A DNA stretch of 12,334 nucleotides from an uncultured Hymenobacter sp. Lineage in GTDB: Bacteria > Bacteroidota > Bacteroidia > Cytophagales > Hymenobacteraceae. The notes beneath the pieces were generated by a model, which was given only the letters and a program-made list of their open reading frames with translations, was not told where the DNA came from and did no database searches. A program made the position numbers and the translations under genes. Below, one piece after another: positions 1 to 6,776 of the stretch. The stretch covers positions 1-12,334 of the forward strand of contig CALMOO010000754.1 of assembly GCA_937871705.1 (NCBI GenBank). The letters run 5' to 3'. Every line of letters begins with the position of its first letter. Position 1 is the first letter of the stretch.

Positions 1-2
1 TC

Positions 3-485
3 ACGAGCGAGGAAGCCAGCGCCCTGCTGCTGCTCGAAACCCTGGGCGCCACCCTAGCCGACCGCTCGGTGCAGCCGCTGGTAGCCGCCGCCCTGCAAAA
101 AGTGCGCGCCGTGCTGCGCCCACCCGACCAGGCCCGCCTGGCGCAGCTGGCCGGCAGCATCCAGCTGGCCGTGCCCGAGTACCAGGAACACCCCACGCCG
201 CACCTGGCGCCCCTGCAGCGGGCCATTGCCGGGCGCCAAGTGCTGGAGCTGGGGTACCGCGACAAGGCAGGCCACGACACCCGGCGCCGCGTCGAGCCCA
301 TTGGGCTGGTGTTTTACAATTTTACCTGGCACCTGGTGGGCTGGTGCCAACTGCGGCAGGCGTACCGGCAATTTCGGGTGTCGCGGGTGCAGCAGCTCAC
401 GGTCACTACGCTGCCCTGCACCAACCCGGCGCCGTTGTCGCTGACCGCCTACCTGTCCAGCCTGAACCTGCCGCCCGCGAAATAA
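3..485 (+). CDS. WYL-domain transcriptional regulator (YafY-like), 5'-truncated by window edge
   Basis: This is the C-terminal 160 residues of a helix-turn-helix/WYL one-component regulator. The frame is open from base 3, so the N-terminal winged helix and the true start lie outside the window. The first visible residues (TSEEASALLLLETLG) match the segment that follows the HTH in YafY-type proteins, and 'ALQKVRAVL' is the usual linker helix. The WYL domain spans roughly residues 71-135 of the fragment. It has a WHL triplet (about 109-111) where the family has WYL, then the FRVSRV strand (about 124-129). The family's WYL domain binds a small ligand or nucleic acid and controls DNA binding. Only about 30 residues follow the WYL core, so the C-terminal WCX-type extension is short. 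A VOC-family gene follows 82 bases downstream on the same strand and is a plausible target, by context only. The GTG at 69 is internal and is not the start. Confidence 0.85.
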   Translation, partial: TSEEASALLLLETLGATLADRSVQPLVAAALQKVRAVLRPPDQARLAQLAGSIQLAVPEYQEHPTPHLAPLQRAIAGRQVLELGYRDKAGHDTRRRVEPIGLVFYNFTWHLVGWCQLRQAYRQFRVSRVQQLTVTTLPCTNPAPLSLTAYLSSLNLPPAK

Positions 486-535
486 TTTTTTGGCGGGCCG
501 TAGCCGACTGCCATAGGGTTGTCAGTGGGCGGATA

Positions 536-543
536 GAGCTTTG
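536..543 (+). promoter_or_regulatory. Candidate Bacteroidota -7 element for the VOC gene
   Basis: The octamer GAGCTTTG resembles the Bacteroidota -7 consensus TAnnTTTG, with one mismatch at the first base. It ends 25 bases before the ATG at 568, the same distance seen for several other genes here. No well-spaced -33 TTG was found, as the nearest is only 14 bases away. Confidence 0.35.
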
Positions 544-567
544 CGGCATCAACCCACTTACTCCCCC

Positions 568-984
568 ATGAACTTCACGTCCATTCGCCTCATCACGGCC
601 GATTTCGAGCGCCTCGTCGGCTTTTACGAGCAACTGTTTGGCCAGCCGCTGACCCGCCTCGCCCCGGTGTTTGCCGAGCTGCGCACGGCGGGCGCCACGC
701 TGGCCATTGGCCACACCAGCACCCTGGCGCCCTTCGGCGGCGAGCAGGTTGCCACGGCTGCTGCCAACCGCTCGGTTATCCTCGAGTTTCGGGTGGCCGA
801 CGTCGATGCTGCCTACCAGCGCCTGGCCGACGTGCTCAGCGGCGCGCTGGTGCAGGCACCCACCACCATGCCCTGGGGCAACCGCTCGTTGCTCTTCCGC
901 GACCCCGACGGCAACCTGGTGAACCTCTTCACCCCCGTCACGGCGGCCGCTATTGAGAAGTTTGCCAGCACAGCTTCTGAGTAG
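568..984 (+). CDS. VOC family protein (glyoxalase/bleomycin-resistance fold)
   Basis: This 138-residue protein has the length of a single-chain VOC superfamily member, which folds as two beta-alpha-beta-beta-beta modules. The first module opens with SIRLITADFERLVGFYEQLFG (about residues 5-25; key parts SIRLIT and FYEQLFG). The second contains ILEFRVADVDAAYQRL (about 71-86) and ends in the hallmark LLFRDPDGN (about 108-116) followed by LVNLF. The usual C-terminal acidic metal ligand after DPDGN appears as Asn119, so a classical metal-dependent lyase activity is uncertain. VOC members include glyoxalases, extradiol dioxygenases and drug-binding proteins, and no specific substrate can be assigned. 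The ATG at 568 is chosen because homology begins there. An in-frame TTG at 541 would overlap the promoter octamer. The gene probably forms a regulator/target pair with the WYL gene upstream. Confidence 0.85.
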   Translation: MNFTSIRLITADFERLVGFYEQLFGQPLTRLAPVFAELRTAGATLAIGHTSTLAPFGGEQVATAAANRSVILEFRVADVDAAYQRLADVLSGALVQAPTTMPWGNRSLLFRDPDGNLVNLFTPVTAAAIEKFASTASE

Positions 985-1089
985 CCGCCCGCCGAGTGCC
1001 CCTACCCCCAGGCATAACCAAATCACCTCCGTTCGGCTTGGGGCAGCCTAACCGGCCAAACCAGTGGCCCCAGCTACCAAGTGGCCCGC

Positions 1090-1121
1090 TGAGCAAAGCA
1101 ACTTCGGCCTTTTGAGCAAAG
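1090..1121 (+). repeat. 9-bp direct repeat, candidate AraC-family operator
   Basis: The nonamer TGAGCAAAG occurs exactly at 1090-1098 and again at 1113-1121, a period of 23 bp or about two helical turns. AraC-family proteins commonly bind two directly repeated half-sites about 21 bp apart near the -35/-33 region. The downstream copy ends 20 bases before the -7-like element at 1142, so it covers the expected -33 position. This fits a site for autoregulation of the AraC gene at 1213. Binding is inference. Confidence 0.4.
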
Positions 1122-1141
1122 TGCGTCTGTTCAGGGCAGCC

Positions 1142-1149
1142 TACTTTTG
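1142..1149 (+). promoter_or_regulatory. Candidate -7 element for AraC-1
   Basis: TACTTTTG is a full match to the Bacteroidota TAnnTTTG element. It lies 64 bases upstream of the ATG at 1213, which gives a longer leader than the other genes here. The second copy of the TGAGCAAAG repeat occupies the -33 region, consistent with an activator-dependent promoter lacking its own -33 box. Confidence 0.5.
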
Positions 1150-1212
1150 CATGGTCAAACAGCACTACCCGCCGAAGCAAGCTGACTGGCCCGCACCTAA
1201 CCGCCCTCCCTG

Positions 1213-2049
1213 ATGAACGGCCAGCAACTAAATCGCTACGCAAACATGGTACTGGTTTGTAACGGCGACCGGCGCTACGGCGGGGAAATTACCTTAGCCA
1301 ATAACGTCTTGGTCGGGGTGCTGGCCGGTGAGCTGAAGGTGGTGCAGGCCGAGAGCACGCGCCACGCCGCCGCGGGCGACACGCTGCTCTTGCCGCGAAA
1401 CCAGCCGGCGACCCTGCTGAAAGTTCCGAAAGACGGCGTCGCGTATCAAGCGGTGATGCTGACGCTGCCCTCAGCCCTGGTGCAGGCGTACTACACGCAG
1501 CACCCCCCAGCGTCCGCCCAGCCGGCGGCTCCCGAGCCCCTGCTCTTTCCGAGTAGCCCTCTCCTACAGAGTCTCTTTGCCTCCCTGCTGCCCTACCTAG
1601 AACTCAGGCAGCCCCTGCCCGAGAAGCTCCTCGCTGGCAAGATTACGGAGGCGCTGGAGATACTGCGCAGCCTCGACCCGCACAGCGATAAGGTGCTGGC
1701 CAACTACACTGAGCCCGGCAAAGTGAACCTGGTTGACTTCATGGAAGCGAATTACTTGTTCAACCTGCCCTTAACTACCTTCAGCTACCTGACGGGCCGC
1801 AGCCTGACCACTTTTAAGCGCGATTTCAAAAAAGCCTTTCACCTGAGCCCCCAGCGCTGGCTCACGCACAAACGGTTGGCGCGGGCGCATTACCAGCTCG
1901 CTACCACCAGCCGCAAGCCAGTGGAGCTGTACCTGGAAGTAGGCTTTGAGAATCTCGCGCATTTCTCCTTCGCCTTCAAGAAGCAGTTCGGCTACCCCCC
2001 AACCGCGCTGGTCAGGCCCAAGGCTACTCCCCGGCCGGCGACCGGCTAG
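1213..2049 (+). CDS. AraC family transcriptional regulator (AraC-1)
   Basis: This 278-residue regulator has the usual two-domain AraC layout. Residues about 1-165 form an N-terminal cupin-like sensing domain, with alternating short strands (for example EITLANNVLVGVLAGELKVV at about 23-42, and AAAGDTLLLPRNQPATLL). Residues about 185-265 form the DNA-binding domain with two helix-turn-helix motifs: LTTFSYLTGRSLTTFKRDFK and VELYLEVGFENLAHFSFAFK, followed by the family ending FGYPPTALV. The N-domain resembles the ExsA-type subgroup rather than the three other AraC proteins in this window, so it is not one of that paralogue set. An SDR gene lies 264 bases downstream on the same strand and is a plausible target. 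Its own promoter region carries a 9-bp direct repeat suited to autoregulation. The effector is unknown. Confidence 0.9.
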   Translation: MNGQQLNRYANMVLVCNGDRRYGGEITLANNVLVGVLAGELKVVQAESTRHAAAGDTLLLPRNQPATLLKVPKDGVAYQAVMLTLPSALVQAYYTQHPPASAQPAAPEPLLFPSSPLLQSLFASLLPYLELRQPLPEKLLAGKITEALEILRSLDPHSDKVLANYTEPGKVNLVDFMEANYLFNLPLTTFSYLTGRSLTTFKRDFKKAFHLSPQRWLTHKRLARAHYQLATTSRKPVELYLEVGFENLAHFSFAFKKQFGYPPTALVRPKATPRPATG

Positions 2050-2256
2050 GCGGGGGGCAATTCCCCGCAGTGTCCGCCCGGCCAGCCGTCATGTTGCCCG
2101 CTACCCGCCAGCAGGGCCCGCTCCGGGCAGCCAGCGCCACCTGGGTGGCCGGGCCAGGCGTACCCGGCAGCAACTCGCCCAGCGGGTGACCGTGGCAGTC
2201 CACTAGCACACACACAAGTATTTTATCAATAAAGCTATACCCGTAGCCGGGTTGTA

Positions 2257-2277
2257 CTGCCGGAAGGGTTTCGGCAG
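2257..2277 (+). promoter_or_regulatory. 9-bp stem-loop in the leader of SDR-1
   Basis: The arms 2257-2265 (CTGCCGGAA) and 2269-2277 (TTTCGGCAG) pair over 9 bp with one G-U wobble around a GGG triloop. The wobble is tolerated only in plus-strand RNA. The element ends 36 bases before the SDR start at 2314. It is followed by two copies of CGTTTCC at 2280 and 2295. It could be an operator, a leader hairpin, or a terminator for AraC-1. There is no U-tract directly after it. Confidence 0.35.
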
Positions 2278-2313
2278 GTCGTTTCCTTACCCCACGTTTC
2301 CCTATTTTCCTCC

Positions 2314-3051
2314 ATGAAGTATGCCCTCGTAACCGGCGCCAACAAAGGCATTGGCCTGGAAGTCGCCAAACTGCTCGCCCAGCAGGGCTTTTTCGTGTAC
2401 CTCGGCAGCCGTGACCTGGCCAATGGACAAGCCGCCGCGCAACAGCTCCACGCCACGGGGCTCACGGCCCTGGAGGCCGTTCAGCTCGATGTCACGGACC
2501 CCGCCTCCATCCAGGCAGCCCGCGCCACGATTGGTGCCAAAACGCCGGTGCTGGACGTGCTGGTCAATAACGCCGGCATTTCCGGCGGCGTGCCCCAGTT
2601 GGCCCGAGACACCACGCTCGAACAGTTCCGGACCGTGTTCGAAACCAACGTGTTCGGGGTGGCCAGCGTCACGCAGGCGTTTTTGGACCTGCTGGAGAAA
2701 TCACCGGAGCCGCGCATCGTCAACGTGAGCACCGCCATGGCGTCGCTGGCGCTTTCCACCGACTTCGACAACGCCAGCTTCGTCTTCCGGGTGCCGGTGT
2801 ACCAGGCGTCGAAAGCGGCCCTGAACATGTACACCGTCAACCTGGCTTACGAGGTGCGCGACACCCCTTTCAAAGTCAATGCGGTGTGCCCCGGCTACAC
2901 CCAAACCGACTTCACGGGCCACCAGGGCACCAGCACGGTCGAGGAAGCCGGGCAGCGCATCGCCAAGTATGCGCTGCTGGGCCCGGATGGTCCCACCGGC
3001 CAGTATTTCAGCGAAGAGTATTTCCCCGCCCCGGCCACGTGCCCCTGGTAG
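2314..3051 (+). CDS. SDR family NAD(P)-dependent oxidoreductase (SDR-1)
   Basis: This is a complete 245-residue classical short-chain dehydrogenase/reductase, a soluble Rossmann-fold enzyme that transfers hydride between NAD(P)H and a carbonyl or alcohol. The cofactor loop TGANKGIG is at residues 7-14, and the NNAG motif at 85-88. The catalytic set is Ser139 (NVST), Tyr163 and Lys167 (YQASK), followed by the CPGYTQTD cofactor-ribose segment. The 24-residue spacing between Ser and Tyr, instead of the usual 13, indicates an insertion like that of the carbonyl-reductase-like SDRs. The C-terminus (GPTGQYFSEE... ending CPW) also looks like that group. The first residues of the call abut the Rossmann strand, so the ATG at 2314 is secure. 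AraC-1 upstream is a possible regulator. The gene is convergent with AraC-2. The substrate is unknown. Confidence 0.92.
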   Translation: MKYALVTGANKGIGLEVAKLLAQQGFFVYLGSRDLANGQAAAQQLHATGLTALEAVQLDVTDPASIQAARATIGAKTPVLDVLVNNAGISGGVPQLARDTTLEQFRTVFETNVFGVASVTQAFLDLLEKSPEPRIVNVSTAMASLALSTDFDNASFVFRVPVYQASKAALNMYTVNLAYEVRDTPFKVNAVCPGYTQTDFTGHQGTSTVEEAGQRIAKYALLGPDGPTGQYFSEEYFPAPATCPW

Positions 3052-3229
3052 GCCCGCAGCCGGGACGGGCGGGGACATAGCCACTGGTCAACCCGTGAGG
3101 AAAACGGCAGCCAGGCACCTGATTCTTCCTTGCGACCGGTGGGTGGCCCCGAGCTGGCACGGACGCTGGAAGAAGCGCTTGTCCTCAACCCCAGCGCGGA
3201 ATCGTTGCCCATCGTGCGTGCCTCGCCCC

Positions 3230-4144
3230 TCAGTTGAGCGACTGGCGGTAGGCGAGGGGCGTCTGGTTCGTTTTGTTTTTGAACAGCTTATTGAATGATT
3301 GCGGGTACTCGAACCCTAGTTGGTACGCTATTTCGCTCACCGCCAGCCCGGTGGTGGCCAGCACCTGCTTGGCGTGGGCTATCAGCTTTTCGTGAATAAG
3401 CTGCTGCGCAGTTTGGCCGGTAAGCTGCTTGAGACAGTCGCTCAGGTACTTGGGCGATAAATGCAGCTGCGCGGCCAAAGCGCCGACGGTTGGCAACCCT
3501 TTTTGCTGGGCAAAATGCTGGTTTAAAAGCCGTTCCACTTGGCTTAGCAGTTCGTGGCTGTGCGGCTTGCGGGTTAGAAACTGCCGGTTGAAGTAGCGCT
3601 GGCAGTAGGTCAGCAGCAGCTCCAGCTGCAACACCAGTACTTCCTGGCTAAGGCTGTCGAGGGGCCGGTTGGCTTCCTGCTCCACCTGCTGCAGCAGCAG
3701 CTCAAGGGCCTCCTGTTCTTCCGGCGCCAGCAGCAGGGCCTCGTTTACGGCGTACTCAAAAAAGCCGTAGTCGGTGATTTTCTGGCTCAGCGCATGGCCG
3801 CGCAGCAAATCGGGGTGTAGCAGCAGCAACCAGCCCGAGGTCGGCAACACGGCGCCGGGCTCCAGGATGGCCACCTGCCGGGGTGCAAAAAACGACATGA
3901 CGCCTTCGCCAAAGTCGTAGGGCGTTTGCCCGTACTGCACTTTGCACGGGCAGTCTTTTTTGAGCGTAATCTGGTAGAGGTCGGAAATCAGCCGCACCCG
4001 TTGCGTGAGGGCTGGGGCTGGCGGCAGGTCTTCGAAGCGCAGGATGCTGAAGAGCGGATGCCGGAGCCGGGCCGGGAGGCCCATGAGCTGTAGCTGCGCC
4101 GCCACTGACGGCACGTGAAGAGTGGTTGTTTCGGGCCGGTTCAT
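3230..4144 (-). CDS. AraC family transcriptional regulator (AraC-2), paralogue of two others in the window
   Basis: This is a 304-residue regulator with an AraC DNA-binding domain at about residues 219-304. The first helix-turn-helix is in VGALAAQLHLSPKYLSDCL and the second in VSEIAYQLGFEYPQSFNKLF, ending TPLAYRQS. The N-terminal domain carries blocks shared with the proteins at 8213 and 11527: YGQxxYDF, a 'LHPDLLRGHALSQKI' block, YGFFEYAVNEALLL, and RQFLTRK just before the HTH region. It is the second gene of a minus-strand operon, with 13 bases separating it from the stop of SDR-2 upstream, so it is almost certainly co-transcribed. The reductase and its regulator are therefore made from one message. 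The likely targets are its own operon and perhaps neighbouring SDRs, which is inference. The 178-base gap to SDR-1 is convergent and holds no gene. Confidence 0.92.
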   Translation of the reverse strand: MNRPETTTLHVPSVAAQLQLMGLPARLRHPLFSILRFEDLPPAPALTQRVRLISDLYQITLKKDCPCKVQYGQTPYDFGEGVMSFFAPRQVAILEPGAVLPTSGWLLLLHPDLLRGHALSQKITDYGFFEYAVNEALLLAPEEQEALELLLQQVEQEANRPLDSLSQEVLVLQLELLLTYCQRYFNRQFLTRKPHSHELLSQVERLLNQHFAQQKGLPTVGALAAQLHLSPKYLSDCLKQLTGQTAQQLIHEKLIAHAKQVLATTGLAVSEIAYQLGFEYPQSFNKLFKNKTNQTPLAYRQSLN

Positions 4145-4157
4145 GCGTGGGGGTAGC

Positions 4158-4958
4158 TCAGAGGCCCATTTTCTGACGGTAGCTTTTCGCCAGGCTTCTG
4201 GCTGTGACTGCGGCCGGCACCAGCGCCAGCAATTTAGCGCCCAGCCGGTTCATGGCGCCTGATATGACGGCTTGCTTGCCGGCATCCAGCGCTTTGAGGG
4301 CTTCATCGGCCACCTGCTGCGGGGTTTGGGTGGCGCTGGTATACTCCGTGTTCAGCCCTTTGCTGAGGTCGCCGGCGATGCCGGCGGCCTCGTTGAAATT
4401 AGTGCGGGTCAGCCCCGGAAACAGCAGCAGCACCTGCACGTTGTGCGGCTTGCATTCTTCCGTAATGGCCTCGGTAAACGAGCGCACGAAGGCTTTGCTG
4501 GCCGCATACGTCGCCATGTACGGCACGGGCATAAAGGCCGCCATCGAGGCCACATTGACTACGATGCCGCTGCGGCGCGCCTGCATGGGCGGCACAAACA
4601 GGTGCGTCAGGGCCACTAGGGCGGCAACGTTGAGCTGAATCAGGCGCAGCTCTGCTTCCAGCGCCAGCTGCGCAAACTCGCCGCCCGACCCAATCCCGGC
4701 ATTGTTGATGAGCACGGCTACTTCCAGCCCGCGCCGCTGCGTTTCCGCAAAAATCTCGGCCGGCGCGGCGGGCGTGGCCAAATCGGCCGCGATGTACTGC
4801 GCCGTAATCCCGAACTTGTCGGCGAGCTGTCGGCACTGCGCTGCCAGTTTATCGGCGTTGCGAGCCACCAGGAGCAGGTTGTGCTTGCGCTCGGCAAACC
4901 GGGTAGTCAGGGCTTCCCCGATTCCGCCCGACGCGCCGGTGATTAAAGTCGTTTGCAT
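4158..4958 (-). CDS. SDR family oxidoreductase (SDR-2), DltE/YqjQ-like subgroup
   Basis: This is a 266-residue classical SDR. TGASGGIG is at residues 7-14 and NNAG at 85-88. The catalytic residues are Ser138 (VASMAAF), Tyr151 and Lys155 (YAASKAF), with the usual 13-residue Ser-Tyr spacing. They are followed by LLFPGLTRT, the PG motif region. The pattern INNAGIGSGGEF, and a C-terminus rich in small residues ending in a basic helix, match the DltE-like 'short-subunit dehydrogenase' group of uncertain substrate. The ATG at 4958 is chosen because the Rossmann strand begins immediately (MQTTLITGAS) and a -7-like element lies 22 bases upstream. A TTG 24 bases further upstream is in frame but would sit inside that element. 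It is the first gene of an operon with AraC-2 and is transcribed divergently from the AKR locus. Confidence 0.92.
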   Translation of the reverse strand: MQTTLITGASGGIGEALTTRFAERKHNLLLVARNADKLAAQCRQLADKFGITAQYIAADLATPAAPAEIFAETQRRGLEVAVLINNAGIGSGGEFAQLALEAELRLIQLNVAALVALTHLFVPPMQARRSGIVVNVASMAAFMPVPYMATYAASKAFVRSFTEAITEECKPHNVQVLLLFPGLTRTNFNEAAGIAGDLSKGLNTEYTSATQTPQQVADEALKALDAGKQAVISGAMNRLGAKLLALVPAAVTARSLAKSYRQKMGL

Positions 4959-4979
4959 GGCTTGCTGCGTTGGTTGCGG

Positions 4980-4987
4980 CAAAGTTC
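4980..4987 (-). promoter_or_regulatory. Candidate -7 element for the SDR-2/AraC-2 operon
   Basis: On the minus strand this reads GAACTTTG, one mismatch from TAnnTTTG, and it ends 22 bases before the ATG. No -33 TTG is at the standard spacing; the nearest is 26 bases upstream. The nonamer CAAAGTTCC on the plus strand (4980-4988) recurs at 10000-10008 upstream of SDR-4. Confidence 0.4.
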
Positions 4988-5184
4988 CGCCAGCTTACCC
5001 GCCGAAAAGTAGCCAAAAGGCGGTTTGTTGTGTGCATACTTCGGGAGGTAGTCAGGTAGGGTTCTAAACTGCTTCTACCCAATTCGCTCCCACTCGATAA
5101 GAACCAAAGAAGCACCAAGCTACTGCGCCTAACCTCGACACCCCAACGCCGGGCTGTGTAGCCAGCCCACCTCCCGCAGCCGCT

Positions 5185-5222
5185 ATAGGGACTATTTATG
5201 CCCTATGGGAATCATTTTTCCC
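5185..5222 (+). promoter_or_regulatory. Two adjacent inverted repeats upstream of the AKR promoter, candidate operator
   Basis: ATAGGG (5185-5190) pairs with CCCTAT (5201-5206) around a 10-base spacer. Immediately after, GGGAA (5207-5211) pairs with TTCCC (5218-5222). The block is AT-richer than its surroundings and abuts the TTG at 5226-5228 that serves as -33. A dimeric winged-helix regulator such as the neighbouring HxlR protein would suit such a site, but this is inference. Confidence 0.35.
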
Positions 5223-5225
5223 GTC

Positions 5226-5256
5226 TTGTGCCGGGGGCCTTCGCCCTGGACCTTTG
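5226..5256 (+). promoter_or_regulatory. Bacteroidota-type promoter of the aldo/keto reductase
   Basis: TTG at 5226-5228 and GACCTTTG at 5249-5256 are separated by 20 bases, which matches the TTG / TAnnTTTG -33/-7 arrangement of Bacteroidota sigma-A promoters. The -7 element ends 25 bases before the ATG at 5281. This is the only promoter in the window where both boxes are well placed. Confidence 0.55.
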
Positions 5257-5280
5257 CGCCCTCATTCCAGCAATTAGCGC

Positions 5281-6308
5281 ATGAACTATCAACTGTTTGG
5301 CTCGAAAACGGGCCTGTGGGTAAGCGAGTTAGCCCTTAGCACGGGCACGTTTGGCGCGCCGGCCAGCTATGGGGCCGACGCGGCCGAGGCGCACCGCATC
5401 TGGCAGGGCTACGTGGCGGCGGGGGCAATTTCATCGACCTCTCCGATGTGTACCAGCGCGGGGAGGCCGAGCGCCTCGTGGGGCAGTTCGTGGGGGCCGA
5501 CCGGGGCGACTTCGTGCTGGCTTCCAAGTACACGGCCACGGCCCACGCCGCGCCCGCCATCGCGCAGCTGGGCAACCACCGCAAGGCCCTGACGCAAGCC
5601 GTCGAGGCCAGCCTGCGGCGCCTGGGCACCGACTACCTCGACCTGTACCTGGTGCACCTGCCGGACAGCGTGACGCCGGTGGAGGGAATCGCCCGGGGCT
5701 TCGACGACCTGGCGCGGGCGGGCAAAATTCTCTACGGCGGCTTCTCCAACTTCCCGGCCTGGCGCGTGGCCACGGCCGTGACCCTGGCTGAGCTGCGCAG
5801 CTGGGTGCCGCTGGTCGGCATTCAGGTGGAATTCAGCCTGCTGCAGCGCACGGCCGAGCGCGAATTGCTGCCGATGGCTGAGGGCCTGGGGCTGGGCATA
5901 ATGGGCTACTCGCCGCTGGCCGGCGGCGTGCTCACCGGCAAGTACCGGCAGGGCGCAACGGGCCGGGCCACCGTGTTTGTTACCGCCGTGGACTCCGCGC
6001 CCCTCAACGCCGTGCTGGATGCGCTGCTGGCCGTTGCGCACGAGACGGAAGCCACGCCCGGCCAGGTAGCTACCGCCTGGGTAAAGGCGCGGGGCATCGT
6101 GCCGCTGGTGGGCGCCCGCACCCGCACGCAGCTCGACGAGAAGCTCGCGGCGGCCGCGCTCGCGCTCAGCCCCGCGCAGGTACAGCGCCTAGCGGAGGCC
6201 TCGGCCGTGCCCCTGGGCTACCCGCACGACCTGCTGGCCACGCAACGCCCGCTGCTGACCGGCAACCGGGAAGACCAGGTGCGCTGGCCGGCCCGCCCGG
6301 TGGCTTAG
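5281..6308 (+). pseudogene. Aldo/keto reductase, frameshifted (one base missing in a G run at 5421-5425)
   Basis: Two overlapping frames together encode a full-length NADPH-dependent aldo/keto reductase of about 342 residues, a cytosolic TIM-barrel enzyme that reduces aldehydes and ketones. The first frame gives MNYQLFGSKTGLWVSELAL through to GYVAAG (residue 48). The second frame resumes at NFIDLSDVYQRGEAERLV and continues to the end. The run GGGGG at 5421-5425 is one G short: six Gs would restore AAGGNFID, the normal family sequence. In the repaired protein the catalytic tetrad is intact: Asp53, Tyr58, Lys83 (LASKYT) and His126 (LYLVHLPD). The C-terminal cofactor segment (GIVPLVGARTRTQLDE) is also intact. 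As given, translation from 5281 stops at 5592 after about 103 residues. It could be a recent inactivation, a phase-variable tract, or a sequencing error in a homopolymer. A 3'-only call from the GTG at 5448 would lack the start of the barrel and Asp53. Confidence 0.85.
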
Positions 6309-6388
6309 GTGGCGGGGGCCGGGGCGGGGGAGCTGGTGGGCAGGGTAGCAGCCAGCACCTGTTCGAGCTGGCCGCGGTTCGCTTCGCC

Positions 6389-6691
6389 TCACTGGCTGAG
6401 CTGCGTCAGGAGCGGCAGCAGCGTTTCGCCCAGCGGCGTGAGGTAGTACGCCACCCGCGGCGGCGCTTCGGTGAAAACGGTTTTACTAATCAACTCGTGG
6501 GCTTCAAGCTGCCGGAGCTGCACGTGCACGACCCGGCGGGTAGCCCCCGGCAGCTTCTTCTGCAGCTCGCCCGGCCGCCGGATGCCCTGCCCGATGTAGT
6601 AGAGCAGGCCCACTTTCCATTTGCCCGCCAGTACTTCCAGGGTCAGGTGCACGCCGCAGGCGAGGTCGAAGGGAATTTTACGTTCGTACAT
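6389..6691 (-). CDS. HxlR family winged-helix regulator, truncated by an in-frame TGA at a conserved Trp
   Basis: This 100-residue protein carries the whole HxlR winged-helix core: LEVLAGKWKVGLLYYI (about 19-34), the recognition region RRPGELQKKLPGATRRVVHVQLRQLEAHELI, and the wing TEAPPRVAYYLTPLGETLLPLL. HxlR proteins are small dimeric regulators, and several sense quinones or thiol stress through an N-terminal Cys. Here Cys12 (LACGV) is at the equivalent place. The frame stops at TGA (6391-6389) exactly where the family has the Trp of the terminal 'WG' motif. Reading on gives GEANRGQLEQVLAAT and a Pro/Ala-rich tail ending at a TAA at 6305, making a 128-residue ancestral protein whose stop region overlaps the convergent reductase stop. 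A single TGG-to-TGA change explains this. The DNA-binding core remains, so some function may persist. It is convergent with the also-damaged AKR gene. Confidence 0.85.
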   Translation of the reverse strand: MYERKIPFDLACGVHLTLEVLAGKWKVGLLYYIGQGIRRPGELQKKLPGATRRVVHVQLRQLEAHELISKTVFTEAPPRVAYYLTPLGETLLPLLTQLSQ

Positions 6692-6776
6692 AGGACTGCG
6701 TAACCCGGCCGCGGGCGGAGCGGTTTTGCGCAGCCTGCTGGGGCGGCGGGCCAGTCGCGCTTTTTCGGTGAACCCC

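Larger units (their letters stand above)
4959..5280. other. Divergent intergenic region between SDR-2 and the aldo/keto reductase (322 bases)
   Basis: No credible coding sequence was seen. The left end holds the SDR-2 promoter candidate on the minus strand (4980-4987). The right end holds a promoter with two overlapping inverted repeats serving the reductase (5185-5256). The middle (about 5030-5180) contains nothing recognisable. Confidence 0.6.

Noticed and set aside
473..498. GCCCGC/GCGGGC inverted repeat at the end of the WYL gene as a terminator.
   Set aside because: The T-run lies inside the loop rather than after the stem, so it does not fit an intrinsic terminator.
3052..3237. The SDR-1 frame stays open for about 60 codons after its TAG stop (including ELARTLEEALVLNPSAES), hinting at a C-terminal extension or gene remnant.
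   Set aside because: SDR-1 already ends with a normal family C-terminus (CPW), the extra stretch has no recognised homology or start codon, and such open runs are common at this GC content.
3224..3261. CGCCCCTC/GAGGGGCG inverted repeat at the AraC-2 3' end.
   Set aside because: The loop is 22 bases, it overlaps the coding end and has no U-tract. It could be chance in GC-rich DNA.
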